From contig NVTH01000019.1 of NCBI GenBank assembly GCA_002401525.1, positions 9,152 to 14,550 on the forward strand: a stretch of 5,399 nt of DNA, read 5' to 3'. Source of the stretch: Moraxellaceae bacterium. Lineage in GTDB: Bacteria; Pseudomonadota; Gammaproteobacteria; Pseudomonadales; UBA3067. The first letter of the stretch is position 1. Each line of letters starts with the position of its first letter. Below, one piece after another: positions 1-4,934 of this stretch. The position numbers were made by a program, and so were the translations under genes. The notes under the pieces were generated by a model. It saw only the letters and a list, made by a program, of their open reading frames with translations, did no database searches and was not told the origin of the DNA.

Positions 1-265
1 AAATATTATCGTTAGAAACAGCTTTACTTAACATTGAGATTGGCTTTAAAAGAGACTCAACGATAATATAAAATATCCCGCCCATCGAGAACACAACAGC
101 CACCAAAAATAAGGACCCGCCCCCCAACCCTAAAGAGTATTTATGGCCATAAAAAAATGCGCATAAAAGCAAACCCAAAGCTGCCAATAACAACAATGAA
201 TTCAACAAAATTAACTGGGCGCGAAGCGATGCATTTTTAAATCGATTAATAATTAACTCGATCAA
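1..265 (-). CDS. Two-TM HAMP sensor protein, N-terminal fragment (probable chemoreceptor or related signal transducer)
   Basis: This is the N-terminal 88 residues of a membrane signalling protein; the rest lies beyond position 1. I place the start at a TTG at 265, because an in-frame TAA lies a few codons upstream, GAGGG sits 7 bases before the TTG, and the next in-frame ATG is already inside the second membrane helix. Residues about 18-39 (LILLNSLLLLAALGLLLCAF) and 51-70 (SLFLVAVVFSMGGIFYIIVE) are two hydrophobic helices joined by a loop of only about 11 residues (GHKYSLGLGGG). The second helix runs into LLKPISMLSKAVSNDNI, which resembles the start of a HAMP linker (Pro, then Leu and Ala at heptad-like spacing). 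HAMP follows the last membrane helix in chemoreceptors, histidine kinases and diguanylate cyclases. The output domain is not visible, so the class is open. No ligand domain fits in so short a loop, so any input would be membrane-based or cytoplasmic. Confidence 0.6.
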   Translation of the reverse strand, partial: MIELIINRFKNASLRAQLILLNSLLLLAALGLLLCAFFYGHKYSLGLGGGSLFLVAVVFSMGGIFYIIVESLLKPISMLSKAVSNDNI

Positions 266-511
266 AACGAAGCCCTCAAGGAATTATTTGATTTATCAGA
301 AACATCAAGGAGTATAGTTAATCCTGACAATACCAAGCAGTCACCGCTAACAATTCAATGCCGCCGCCAGGGAATAAAAACCAAACAACACCGAAGTAAT
401 ATCAGAACAATATTAGTTTTATGGTAATTTCGGACAAAAGTACATTTACAATTAATTCGCGACCTCTGATCAAGCGGCAGAAAGAAACTAAAGGGCATTT
501 CTAAATAGGTA
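266..511. other. Intergenic stretch between lipoprotein gene and sensor gene
   Basis: I see no convincing gene here. A minus-strand reading frame crosses it (355-624), but it is the out-of-phase shadow of the lipoprotein C-terminus. Reading toward the sensor gene there is a TATACT hexamer (316-311, minus) that could be a -10 element, but no acceptable -35 lies 16-18 bases upstream of it. I see no Rho-independent terminator after the lipoprotein stop codon, so read-through into the sensor gene is possible. Confidence 0.5.
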
Positions 512-1114
512 TTAATTCCATTGCGAGGACAACAGCACTGAGACATTTCGTAATGGCAAGCGCAACAGCTCGATAGGCCTATCGTGAAAAAAACTACTCC
601 AACCACTTTCACTTTGAATGTCAATACTATCGATAATTTGGCGAGTTTTTACTTCCGCGAGTATCACCTTTAAGTGAATTCGATCAATACCACCCGGGCC
701 GGGCCAATCAGGACGCATCGGAAACCCGACGGAATCGTGAATATCAATGAACTCCATGTAAAACACATAATTACATCGCTTGTCAGCAGCCGAGTTAAAA
801 GCAGCCTCGAGGCCTTCCGGATGCGACCCCGTGACTGCGTATGAAAACTTTGAAGTCAGCGCACTAAACGCAATTTCCACCGATGACTCTAAAACAAAAA
901 CATCAACCGCAGGGCTCTCCGCCCTAACCATGGGAATGGGAATATAAAAAGAAGTGTCTAAAGGAAACACAAAATTGCGATGACGATGAACCGTAAAATG
1001 ATCTGCCAACCCAATGCTCGCAAATAAAGAAAGTTTTTCAGGATAAATCGAACACGCCTGTAACATGCACAGACAAACCAGGCCTACAGAGCTCTTACCA
1101 ATAATATTTTTCAT
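512..1114 (-). CDS. DUF4823-like outer-membrane lipoprotein
   Basis: This encodes a 200-residue lipoprotein. The chosen start (1114) has GAGG 6 bases upstream and gives a normal lipoprotein signal: MKNIIGK, a hydrophobic stretch, then lipobox L-Q-A-C with the lipidated cysteine at residue 21. An in-frame ATG four codons upstream (1126) is possible; a still earlier one (1192) would put 26 odd residues before the signal. Position +2 is Ser, not Asp, which favours the outer membrane. The mature part matches my recollection of DUF4823 lipoproteins of pseudomonads: a central 'EGLEAAFNSAADKRCNYVFYMEF' region (residues 100-122, alpha then beta), and an end with KTRQIIDSIDI, SESGW and FFHDRPIELLRLPL (residues 156-188). 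No catalytic residues are evident and the function is unknown. The gene probably has its own promoter upstream. It is followed by a 246-base gap, and no operon partner is obvious. Confidence 0.75.
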   Translation of the reverse strand: MKNIIGKSSVGLVCLCMLQACSIYPEKLSLFASIGLADHFTVHRHRNFVFPLDTSFYIPIPMVRAESPAVDVFVLESSVEIAFSALTSKFSYAVTGSHPEGLEAAFNSAADKRCNYVFYMEFIDIHDSVGFPMRPDWPGPGGIDRIHLKVILAEVKTRQIIDSIDIQSESGWSSFFHDRPIELLRLPLRNVSVLLSSQWN

Positions 1115-1182
1115 CTCCTGCCTCATCAGTCCGGTGACTCTAGCAAACATGCTCGGATAGAAAAATAAGCACGATGCCAACC

Positions 1183-1211
1183 AAAATTCCAATTGTGATC
1201 AATAGCGTCAA
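1183..1211 (-). promoter_or_regulatory. Possible promoter of the lipoprotein gene
   Basis: On the minus strand TTGACG (1211-1206; 5 of 6 matches to the -35 consensus) is followed after 17 bases by AATTTT (1188-1183), a poor -10 that keeps only the conserved A2, T3 and T6. The spacing is right and the leader to the ATG at 1114 would be about 65 bases. The weak -10 suggests either dependence on an activator or a wrong assignment. Confidence 0.3.
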
Positions 1212-1216
1212 CTTTC

Positions 1217-1229
1217 TACGTTAAACGTA
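1217..1229. promoter_or_regulatory. Perfect palindrome TACGTT-A-AACGTA, candidate operator
   Basis: This is a 13-base perfect dyad (6-base arms, 1-base centre). It lies 5 bases upstream of the possible -35 box of the lipoprotein gene, a position typical for an activator or repressor site. The symmetry is read directly from the sequence; the regulatory role is inferred. Confidence 0.35.
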
Positions 1230-1474
1230 CGGATCCCTAAATCAGATACAAAAGTCTTGCCAAGTTTGGTTAAGCCACTAGTCATTAAGCGCGTGCAGAT
1301 TTGACCCTGCTAGAAGACAGAGGGAGTCGGGCGGGGGGCAGGTATAATTGAGGCAATGAGAATTTGAAGACAGCCCCCTCCTTCCCTACGCCACACGGCT
1401 AGGAAGAAGGAAGAGTTGTTGAATTTGAACCGAGAGAGGCATGAAGTGCTACTAGACAGCGCTTTAATAGACCA
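1230..1474. other. Gene-free, structured and repeat-containing stretch
   Basis: I find no coding frame with a ribosome binding site here. The plus strand is purine-rich and carries short direct repeats: GAAGACAG at 1313 and 1366, GAATTTGAA at 1360 and 1421, and GAGGCA followed by A-rich ATGA at about 1350 and 1436. A G-rich block (1322-1342: runs of 3, 3 and 6 G) can pair with the C-rich block 1373-1387 (GGGGGC with GCCCCC, AGGGA with TCCCT). The same CTTCC segment can instead pair with GGAAG at 1401-1405, with an inner GCC/GGC pair. No T-run follows any of these hairpins on either strand, so they are not classical terminators. The stretch also contains the trailer of the TetR gene. Confidence 0.5.
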
Positions 1475-2140
1475 TTAACGGGTTAGCTCAACCCCCTTTG
1501 TCACGGCTCCAAGCTTATCCTTATTTCCCAATCGAAGTAATACTTCCATTAGGTAGTCTAAAAATGCTTCATCGCCATCAAATAAGGTCTTGTAAAATTC
1601 AGAATGGTATAGCGCCACTACGCCATGAACGAAAGCCCATGCGGCACCCAAATGATAGGCGGGAGGCACATCCACCAGTCGCCCTTCGGAGATTCTTAGG
1701 TTAATAATCCCCATTATCTGGTCCAAATTGGAACTTCGAATTCGATGCAATTCAACCAGCAACTCATCCACTTTGCCTTCTTTAACGCAAACAGCTTCCA
1801 AGCGATCAAATAACGCGTATTTACCAGGATTGCTGAGCCTAAACCTAAAATAGTCTCGCGCTAACGCCGCTGGGTTTTCAATATCGCCATTAATTCGCTG
1901 AAAAATCTCTGACGTTTCCTTTTCATATTGAATCATTAACAGAGCAAAGATCTCACTTTTAGTCTCGAAATGTTTATAGACGGTGCCTTTACCGATGCTG
2001 GCCTTATCTGCAATCATCTCAACAGTGACTTTTTCTTCACCGTGCTCAAGAAATAGATCCAAGGCACACTGTAAGATAAGCTCTTCGCGACTTTTAAACT
2101 CTTCAGCCTTTGTACTAACGTCTCGTTTTTCGACAATCAT
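1475..2140 (-). CDS. TetR/AcrR-family transcriptional regulator
   Basis: This is a 221-residue one-component repressor-type regulator, a normal length for the family. Residues about 20-66 form the TetR DNA-binding domain: SREELILQCALDLFLEHG, then the helix-turn-helix with T39-V-E-M-I-A, the turn at ASIGKGTVYKHF (residues 47-58) and KSEIF; GTVYKHF is the signature of recognition helix 3. The remaining about 150 residues are an all-helical ligand/dimerisation domain that I cannot match to a known inducer class. It contains RDYFRFRLSNPGKYALFDRL (residues 95-114) and a late WAFVHGVVALYH helix (168-179). The ATG at 2140 has only a weak GGA-type ribosome site. The gene is divergent from the PLP enzyme gene at 2365, the usual arrangement for a TetR repressor and its target, and a good promoter plus small palindromes lie in between. 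Local regulation of that enzyme and of itself is inferred, not shown. Confidence 0.9.
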   Translation of the reverse strand: MIVEKRDVSTKAEEFKSREELILQCALDLFLEHGEEKVTVEMIADKASIGKGTVYKHFETKSEIFALLMIQYEKETSEIFQRINGDIENPAALARDYFRFRLSNPGKYALFDRLEAVCVKEGKVDELLVELHRIRSSNLDQIMGIINLRISEGRLVDVPPAYHLGAAWAFVHGVVALYHSEFYKTLFDGDEAFLDYLMEVLLRLGNKDKLGAVTKGVELTR

Positions 2141-2188
2141 TGGTATCCAAATTCCAAAAATTAGGTTCTAAATATTCTCGGTGCGAAT
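2140..2188. promoter_or_regulatory. Candidate TetR operator cluster in the regulator's leader
   Basis: Three short dyads lie between the predicted tetR transcription start and its ATG: TTGG-TAT-CCAA (2140-2150, touching the start codon), TTAG-GTT-CTAA (2161-2171) and the imperfect ATTCtCggtGcGAAT (2174-2188). The first two share the same 4-3-4 architecture and have centres 21 bases apart, about two helical turns. TetR proteins usually bind such dyads close to their own promoter. Four-base arms also arise by chance, so the assignment is tentative. Confidence 0.35.
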
Positions 2189-2209
2189 TATCATCGATTT
2201 CCAGAAGAT

Positions 2210-2238
2210 TTTATAGCCTTGCGGATGTAATATTTCAA
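2210..2238 (-). promoter_or_regulatory. sigma70-type promoter for the TetR gene
   Basis: On the minus strand TTGAAA (2238-2233) and TATAAA (2215-2210) are separated by exactly 17 bases, each with 5 of 6 consensus matches. Transcription would start near 2203, giving a leader of about 60 bases that contains the small palindromes next to the start codon. Confidence 0.65.
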
Positions 2239-2364
2239 AACACACCTATAAATTTACAATTTGCAACGCGACAGGGCCACGAAACAACCACTTAAACTAG
2301 GCGTCAAAAAAACAACGCCCACATTAAAGACCTCGAAAACTAAAACACCGCGAAAGGAATGATT

Positions 2365-3501
2365 ATGAACTGGCAGTCAGAGTTCGAATTATCGGAAAAA
2401 ATTTGCTATTTAAATCACGCAGCCGTGGCACCTTGGCCTAAGCGCACCACTCAAGCCGTAATTGGCTTTGCCAAAGAGAACAGCACACTCGGAGCAAGCC
2501 AATATAAGCGATGGTTAAAAAAAGAAATTATATTAAGGGAACAACTCAAATCATTGATTCACGCTCCGTCTTCAAATGACATTGCTCTCGTTAAAAACAC
2601 TTCCGAAGCATTATCCATCGTCGCCTACGGCATTCAATGGAATTCGGGGGACAATATCATTATTACTGATGATGAATTCCCCTCCAACCGTATCGTCTGG
2701 GAATCCTTAAATTCACGCGGCGTTAATTTAAAATCGGCATCTCTTCGAGGCACGCGTCCAGAGCAAAACATTATCGACTTAATTGATTCAAACACTCGTT
2801 TGATATCCGTTAGCTCGGTCCAATACGCCTCGGGAATAAAACTGGATTTAAAAAAAATAGGCCTCGAATGCCAAAACAAAAAGGTGCTATTTTGCGTCGA
2901 CGCGATTCAAAGCTTAGGGGCCGAGACTTTTGACGTCACCTTAAATCATGCACATTTTGTGGTGGCCGACGGGCACAAATGGATGCTGGGACCTGAAGGC
3001 CTGGCACTATTTTACTGCGCTAGAGAAATCCAGCCACAACTCAGTTTAAACCAGTTTGGCTGGCACATGGTCGAACACCCAGGGGACTTCGACCGCACCG
3101 ATTGGTCACCGGCAAAAACTGCTCAACGCTTTGAGTGTGGCAGCCCCAACATGCTTGGAATTCACGCATTGTCCGCTAGTTTATCTTTAATACTCGAAGT
3201 TGGACTCACTGAGATAGAAGCCCAAATACAAAAAAAGGTGAGTTATTTACTGGAGCAATTACACCCTATTCCAGAAATAACGATTCATTCTCCTATGGAT
3301 TTATCGCTGCGCTCCGGCATCATCAACTTTACGGTAAAGAATGGAAATCACTCGCTGCTTCATAAACAGCTTGTTGGAAAAAATGTTTTTTGCGCCCATC
3401 GAGGGGGAGGGATTCGTTTTTCACCTCATTTTTACACCCCTCAAAATGCGCTTACTTACGCCATTGATACATTAAAACAACTTATTTCAAATTCTAACTA
3501 A
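2365..3501 (+). CDS. Class V aminotransferase-fold PLP enzyme (desulfurase/epimerase-like superfamily), substrate unknown
   Basis: This is a 378-residue fold-type I PLP enzyme of the aminotransferase class V group. The start at 2365 is chosen over the ATG at 2359, because AAGGA ends directly at 2358: 6 bases before 2365 but none before 2359. Visible landmarks (378-residue numbering): LNHAAVAP near residue 16, the phosphate-binding KNTSEAL at about 77-83, CVDAIQSLG with Asp179 (expected to contact the PLP ring nitrogen) and Gln182, DGHKWMLGPEG with the Schiff-base Lys205, and RGGGIRFSPHFYTP at about 346-359 with Arg351 as likely carboxylate binder. SufS/CsdA desulfurases carry a reactive cysteine in a loop before that arginine. 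Here the loop reads FCAHRGGG; its cysteine is not in an evident desulfurase motif, so sulfur transfer is unlikely. The closest general description is the isopenicillin-N-epimerase/selenocysteine-lyase-like group. Cytosolic, with no signal. The divergent TetR gene suggests substrate-induced expression. Confidence 0.85.
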   Translation: MNWQSEFELSEKICYLNHAAVAPWPKRTTQAVIGFAKENSTLGASQYKRWLKKEIILREQLKSLIHAPSSNDIALVKNTSEALSIVAYGIQWNSGDNIIITDDEFPSNRIVWESLNSRGVNLKSASLRGTRPEQNIIDLIDSNTRLISVSSVQYASGIKLDLKKIGLECQNKKVLFCVDAIQSLGAETFDVTLNHAHFVVADGHKWMLGPEGLALFYCAREIQPQLSLNQFGWHMVEHPGDFDRTDWSPAKTAQRFECGSPNMLGIHALSASLSLILEVGLTEIEAQIQKKVSYLLEQLHPIPEITIHSPMDLSLRSGIINFTVKNGNHSLLHKQLVGKNVFCAHRGGGIRFSPHFYTPQNALTYAIDTLKQLISNSN

Positions 3502-3580
3502 CAAGACAAGCCAAAACTCCCTACAACTTCCAACAATTGCCAACAACTCAGCAAGCATCACCCAAGCTCACAATCCCGCA
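3502..3580 (+). terminator. C-rich, G-poor trailer, possible Rho-utilisation region
   Basis: Directly after the PLP-enzyme stop codon, 79 bases of the coding strand hold 31 C and only 7 G, with many spaced C residues and little hairpin potential. It includes the tandem CCAACAATTG/CCAACAACTC at 3530-3549. Such C-over-G bubbles are the known hallmark of Rho loading sites. No hairpin with a T-run follows the gene, which makes Rho-dependent termination a reasonable reading. It is an inference from composition. Confidence 0.4.
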
Positions 3581-3585
3581 TTGGT

Positions 3586-3615
3586 TTGATAATTAGATCG
3601 TCTTCAACCTATAGT
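3586..3615 (+). promoter_or_regulatory. Probable promoter for the cysteine hydrolase gene
   Basis: TTGATA (3586-3591) and TATAGT (3610-3615) each match consensus at 5 of 6 positions with an 18-base spacer. The expected start is near 3622, giving a leader of about 68 bases with two hairpins. It shows that the hydrolase gene need not be co-transcribed with the PLP-enzyme gene upstream. Confidence 0.5.
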
Positions 3616-3641
3616 TAGATATAAGACACTAATGACAAATC

Positions 3642-3683
3642 CCCCAGAATCTTTCTGGGGAGTTCCATTAATTCTGCGGGAAC
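3642..3683 (+). promoter_or_regulatory. Two consecutive hairpins in the leader of the cysteine hydrolase gene
   Basis: The first is a perfect 8-bp stem, CCCCAGAA (3642-3649) with TTCTGGGG (3653-3660), and a 3-base loop. One base later GTTCC (3662-3666) can pair with GGAAC (3679-3683), which covers part of the only Shine-Dalgarno-like sequence (GCGGGA, 3676-3681). The first stem is not followed by a T-run in either direction, so it is a poor terminator. The second could limit ribosome access. Confidence 0.4.
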
Positions 3684-3689
3684 ACTTCT

Positions 3690-4640
3690 ATGGGCTTTGC
3701 TCTATTAGAAAAATTTACCAATAACATTGTCAATTGGCTAAACATTGAAACACCACCGCCTCAATTCCCCTTGAGTGACTTTGAACGAATACGCTACGAA
3801 ATTAAATCCTGCGATGTACTTCTGGTAGAGGGACGATCAAGAGTCAGCAATGTCATTAAAATAATTACCAATAGCCCCTGGTCTCATACCGCACTTTACA
3901 TTGGCCGACTACACGACATCGAAGACCCAGCCATTCGAGCCACGGTGGCTGGATATTTTGATGCAGAACCCGACACACAATTAGTGATAGAGAGCTATCT
4001 TGGACAAGGCACAATCATCCAACCACTTTCTTTTTACAAAAATGACCACGTGAGAATATGCCGCCCCAAAGGGCTTTGCTATAAAGATGCTCAAGAAGTG
4101 ATTCGATACGCGGTGAGTCGAGTAGGGACGGACTACGACGTTCGCCAAATTTTTGACTTGGCAAGACTACTTTTTCCGTGGATGGTACTGCCAAGAAAAT
4201 GGCGTTCAAGCTTATTTACCCGCAACGTCGGTTTGCCCACTCGAACAGTATGCTCGTCAATGATCGCCGAGGCGTTTGCGTTTATCCAGTTTCCAATCCT
4301 GCCTCTTATAAAGAAAATAAGTGGCACGGAACTGCAATTATTTCGCCGTAATCCGAAACTTTGTACCCCCAGCGATTTTGACTATTCACCTTATTTCGAG
4401 ATTATCAAATACCCCTTTATCGATTTTTCGGAGCACTCCAACTACAGACTGTTACCTTGGAAAGGAAACGGTGTACTAGTCGATCAAGAAGCGGACATGT
4501 ATCTACATTCCCATGAACAAGACCACCTAAGCAGCCCTGACATTATCAATCAAGGCAACGAAAAGTTAGGCGCGAATCCGAATCCTCCACTCAATCCGAA
4601 CAAATCCAATCCCGACAAAACGCCAAAAACACTGCAATAA
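3690..4640 (+). CDS. YiiX/YebB-like permuted NlpC/P60 family cysteine hydrolase
   Basis: This is a 316-residue protein of the circularly permuted NlpC/P60 papain-like superfamily (YiiX/YaeF group), in which the catalytic His comes before the Cys. CDVLLVEGRSRVSNVIK (residues 41-57) opens the barrel, and SPWSHTALYIG (62-72) carries the likely catalytic His66. LVIESYLGQG supplies a candidate third residue, Glu101. RTVCSSMIAEAF (185-196) carries the likely nucleophile Cys188. A middle region (IRYAVSRVGTDYDVRQIFDLARLL, about 138-161) and a late TPSDFDYSPYFEIIK (226-240) look typical of the gammaproteobacterial subfamily. Superfamily members cleave amide or ester bonds in cell-wall peptides or lipids; the substrate of this group is not settled. 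There is no signal peptide or membrane helix. The tail after about residue 270 is hydrophilic and, at 295-313, Asn/Pro/Lys-rich and probably disordered. The start has GGGA 8 bases upstream. It is convergent with tatD. Confidence 0.88.
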   Translation: MGFALLEKFTNNIVNWLNIETPPPQFPLSDFERIRYEIKSCDVLLVEGRSRVSNVIKIITNSPWSHTALYIGRLHDIEDPAIRATVAGYFDAEPDTQLVIESYLGQGTIIQPLSFYKNDHVRICRPKGLCYKDAQEVIRYAVSRVGTDYDVRQIFDLARLLFPWMVLPRKWRSSLFTRNVGLPTRTVCSSMIAEAFAFIQFPILPLIKKISGTELQLFRRNPKLCTPSDFDYSPYFEIIKYPFIDFSEHSNYRLLPWKGNGVLVDQEADMYLHSHEQDHLSSPDIINQGNEKLGANPNPPLNPNKSNPDKTPKTLQ

Positions 4641-4642
4641 AT

Positions 4643-4699
4643 GCCCTTTGATTCATGGGCTTTAATGCCCCATTAAAAACCAATTCGGCAGGGGCTTTT
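4643..4699 (+). terminator. Tandem weak terminator hairpins after the cysteine hydrolase gene
   Basis: Two related units follow the stop codon: GCCC (4643-4646) with GGGC (4657-4660) then TTT, and GCCCC (4667-4671) with GGGGC (4691-4695) then TTTT. The units look like imperfect copies (TGCCC...GGGCTTTAA and TGCCCC...GGGGCTTTTAA). GGGC of the first can also pair with GCCC of the second. Stems are short and T-runs brief, so each would terminate only partly. Confidence 0.5.
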
Positions 4700-4738
4700 A
4701 ATACGCTACAGATTCCAAATGGGGTGGTAATGTTAGGG

Positions 4739-4768
4739 TTTAAATAATAAATGCAACAATTATTTAAA
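4739..4768. repeat. Perfect 10-bp AT-rich inverted repeat
   Basis: TTTAAATAAT (4739-4748) and ATTATTTAAA (4759-4768) are exact reverse complements around the 10-base spacer AAATGCAACA. It does not lie next to any protein-coding start. It ends 6 bases upstream of a possible -35 box for the putative small RNA, where an activator site or UP element would lie. The symmetry is certain; the role is inferred. Confidence 0.6.
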
Positions 4769-4774
4769 TATCTA

Positions 4775-4802
4775 TTGCAGTCTGGAAATTATAGGCAATA
4801 CT
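4775..4802 (+). promoter_or_regulatory. Possible promoter of the putative small RNA
   Basis: TTGCAG (4775-4780; 3 of 6 matches) and AATACT (4797-4802; 4 of 6 matches) are separated by 16 bases. The predicted start, about 4809, falls 2 bases before the first stem of the putative RNA. The boxes are weak, and the assignment rests mainly on position. Confidence 0.3.
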
Positions 4803-4808
4803 TAGAAA

Positions 4809-4928
4809 TAATAGCGTTTAGTGATGCTTACAAATGAAGATCAATAGGGTGTACGCAACGCTATCAATGATTTCGAAAGCTTTTAGGACTTGACCCGTTA
4901 CCTCCCCCCAGGTTTCGGGTCTTTTTTT
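4809..4928 (+). ncRNA. Putative small RNA with Rho-independent terminator
   Basis: This is a candidate transcript of about 120 nt between two convergent genes, with no known family recognised. From 5' to 3' it shows: a perfect 8-bp stem ATAGCGTT (4811-4818) with AACGCTAT (4857-4864), enclosing a weaker TACA/TGTA pairing (4829-4832, 4850-4853); an A/T-rich single-stranded linker (4865-4891); and a strong terminator with a seven-T tail, as Hfq-bound RNAs have. The stem of the terminator encloses a C-rich segment containing ACCUCC, complementary to Shine-Dalgarno sequences. A possible promoter lies just upstream. Alternatively the terminator may simply be the distal end of the cysteine hydrolase transcript, 252 bases past its stop codon. 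No convincing ORF is present within it. Confidence 0.45.
4892..4928 (+). terminator. Strong plus-strand Rho-independent terminator
   Basis: GACCCG (4892-4897) pairs with CGGGTC (4916-4921), and an inner ACCT/AGGT pairing (4900-4903, 4910-4913) lies behind a TT/TT internal loop, with CCCCCC at the tip. Seven T follow directly (4922-4928). On the minus strand no T-run follows the hairpin, so it works in the plus direction only. Its tail ends 6 bases from the stop codon of the convergent tatD gene. Confidence 0.9.
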
Positions 4929-4934
4929 GTTTCG

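Noticed and set aside
355..624. 89-residue Cys-rich minus-strand ORF that looks like a small secreted or lipoprotein
   Set aside because: It begins with TTG inside the C-terminal coding region of the lipoprotein gene in another frame. That gene's frame matches a protein family, and the Cys-rich peptide has no ribosome site of its own.
1343..1348. Exact TATAAT on the plus strand
   Set aside because: No -35 element lies at 16-18 bases (the nearest TTGACC is 36 bases away), and no plus-strand gene follows for about 1 kb.
1421..1431. tRNA T-arm-like GGTTCAAATTC on the minus strand
   Set aside because: The flanking bases cannot form the T stem and there is no acceptor, D or anticodon arm around it.
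1498..2171. Plus-strand ORFs at 1498-1704 and 1983-2171
   Set aside because: They lie on the opposite strand of the well-supported TetR gene, have no recognisable domain and are explained as antisense shadows.
2247..2252. TATAAA on the plus strand as -10 for the PLP-enzyme gene
   Set aside because: No acceptable -35 hexamer lies at 16-18 bases upstream, so I could not assign a promoter for this gene.
2300..2319. GGCGT/ACGCC inverted repeat in the leader of the PLP-enzyme gene
   Set aside because: Five-base arms around a 10-base A-rich loop are likely by chance and have no T-run or start-site context.
2634..2879. Minus-strand 81-residue ORF
   Set aside because: Antisense shadow of the PLP-enzyme gene with no family match or ribosome site.
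4015..4327. Minus-strand ORFs at 4015-4209 and 4133-4327
   Set aside because: Antisense shadows of the cysteine hydrolase gene, whose catalytic motifs span the same bases.
4834..4893. 19-codon plus-strand ORF (MKINRVYATLSMISKAFRT) inside the putative small RNA
   Set aside because: There is no Shine-Dalgarno sequence before its ATG, and its start is inside the loop of the 8-bp stem. A dual-function RNA is possible but unsupported.
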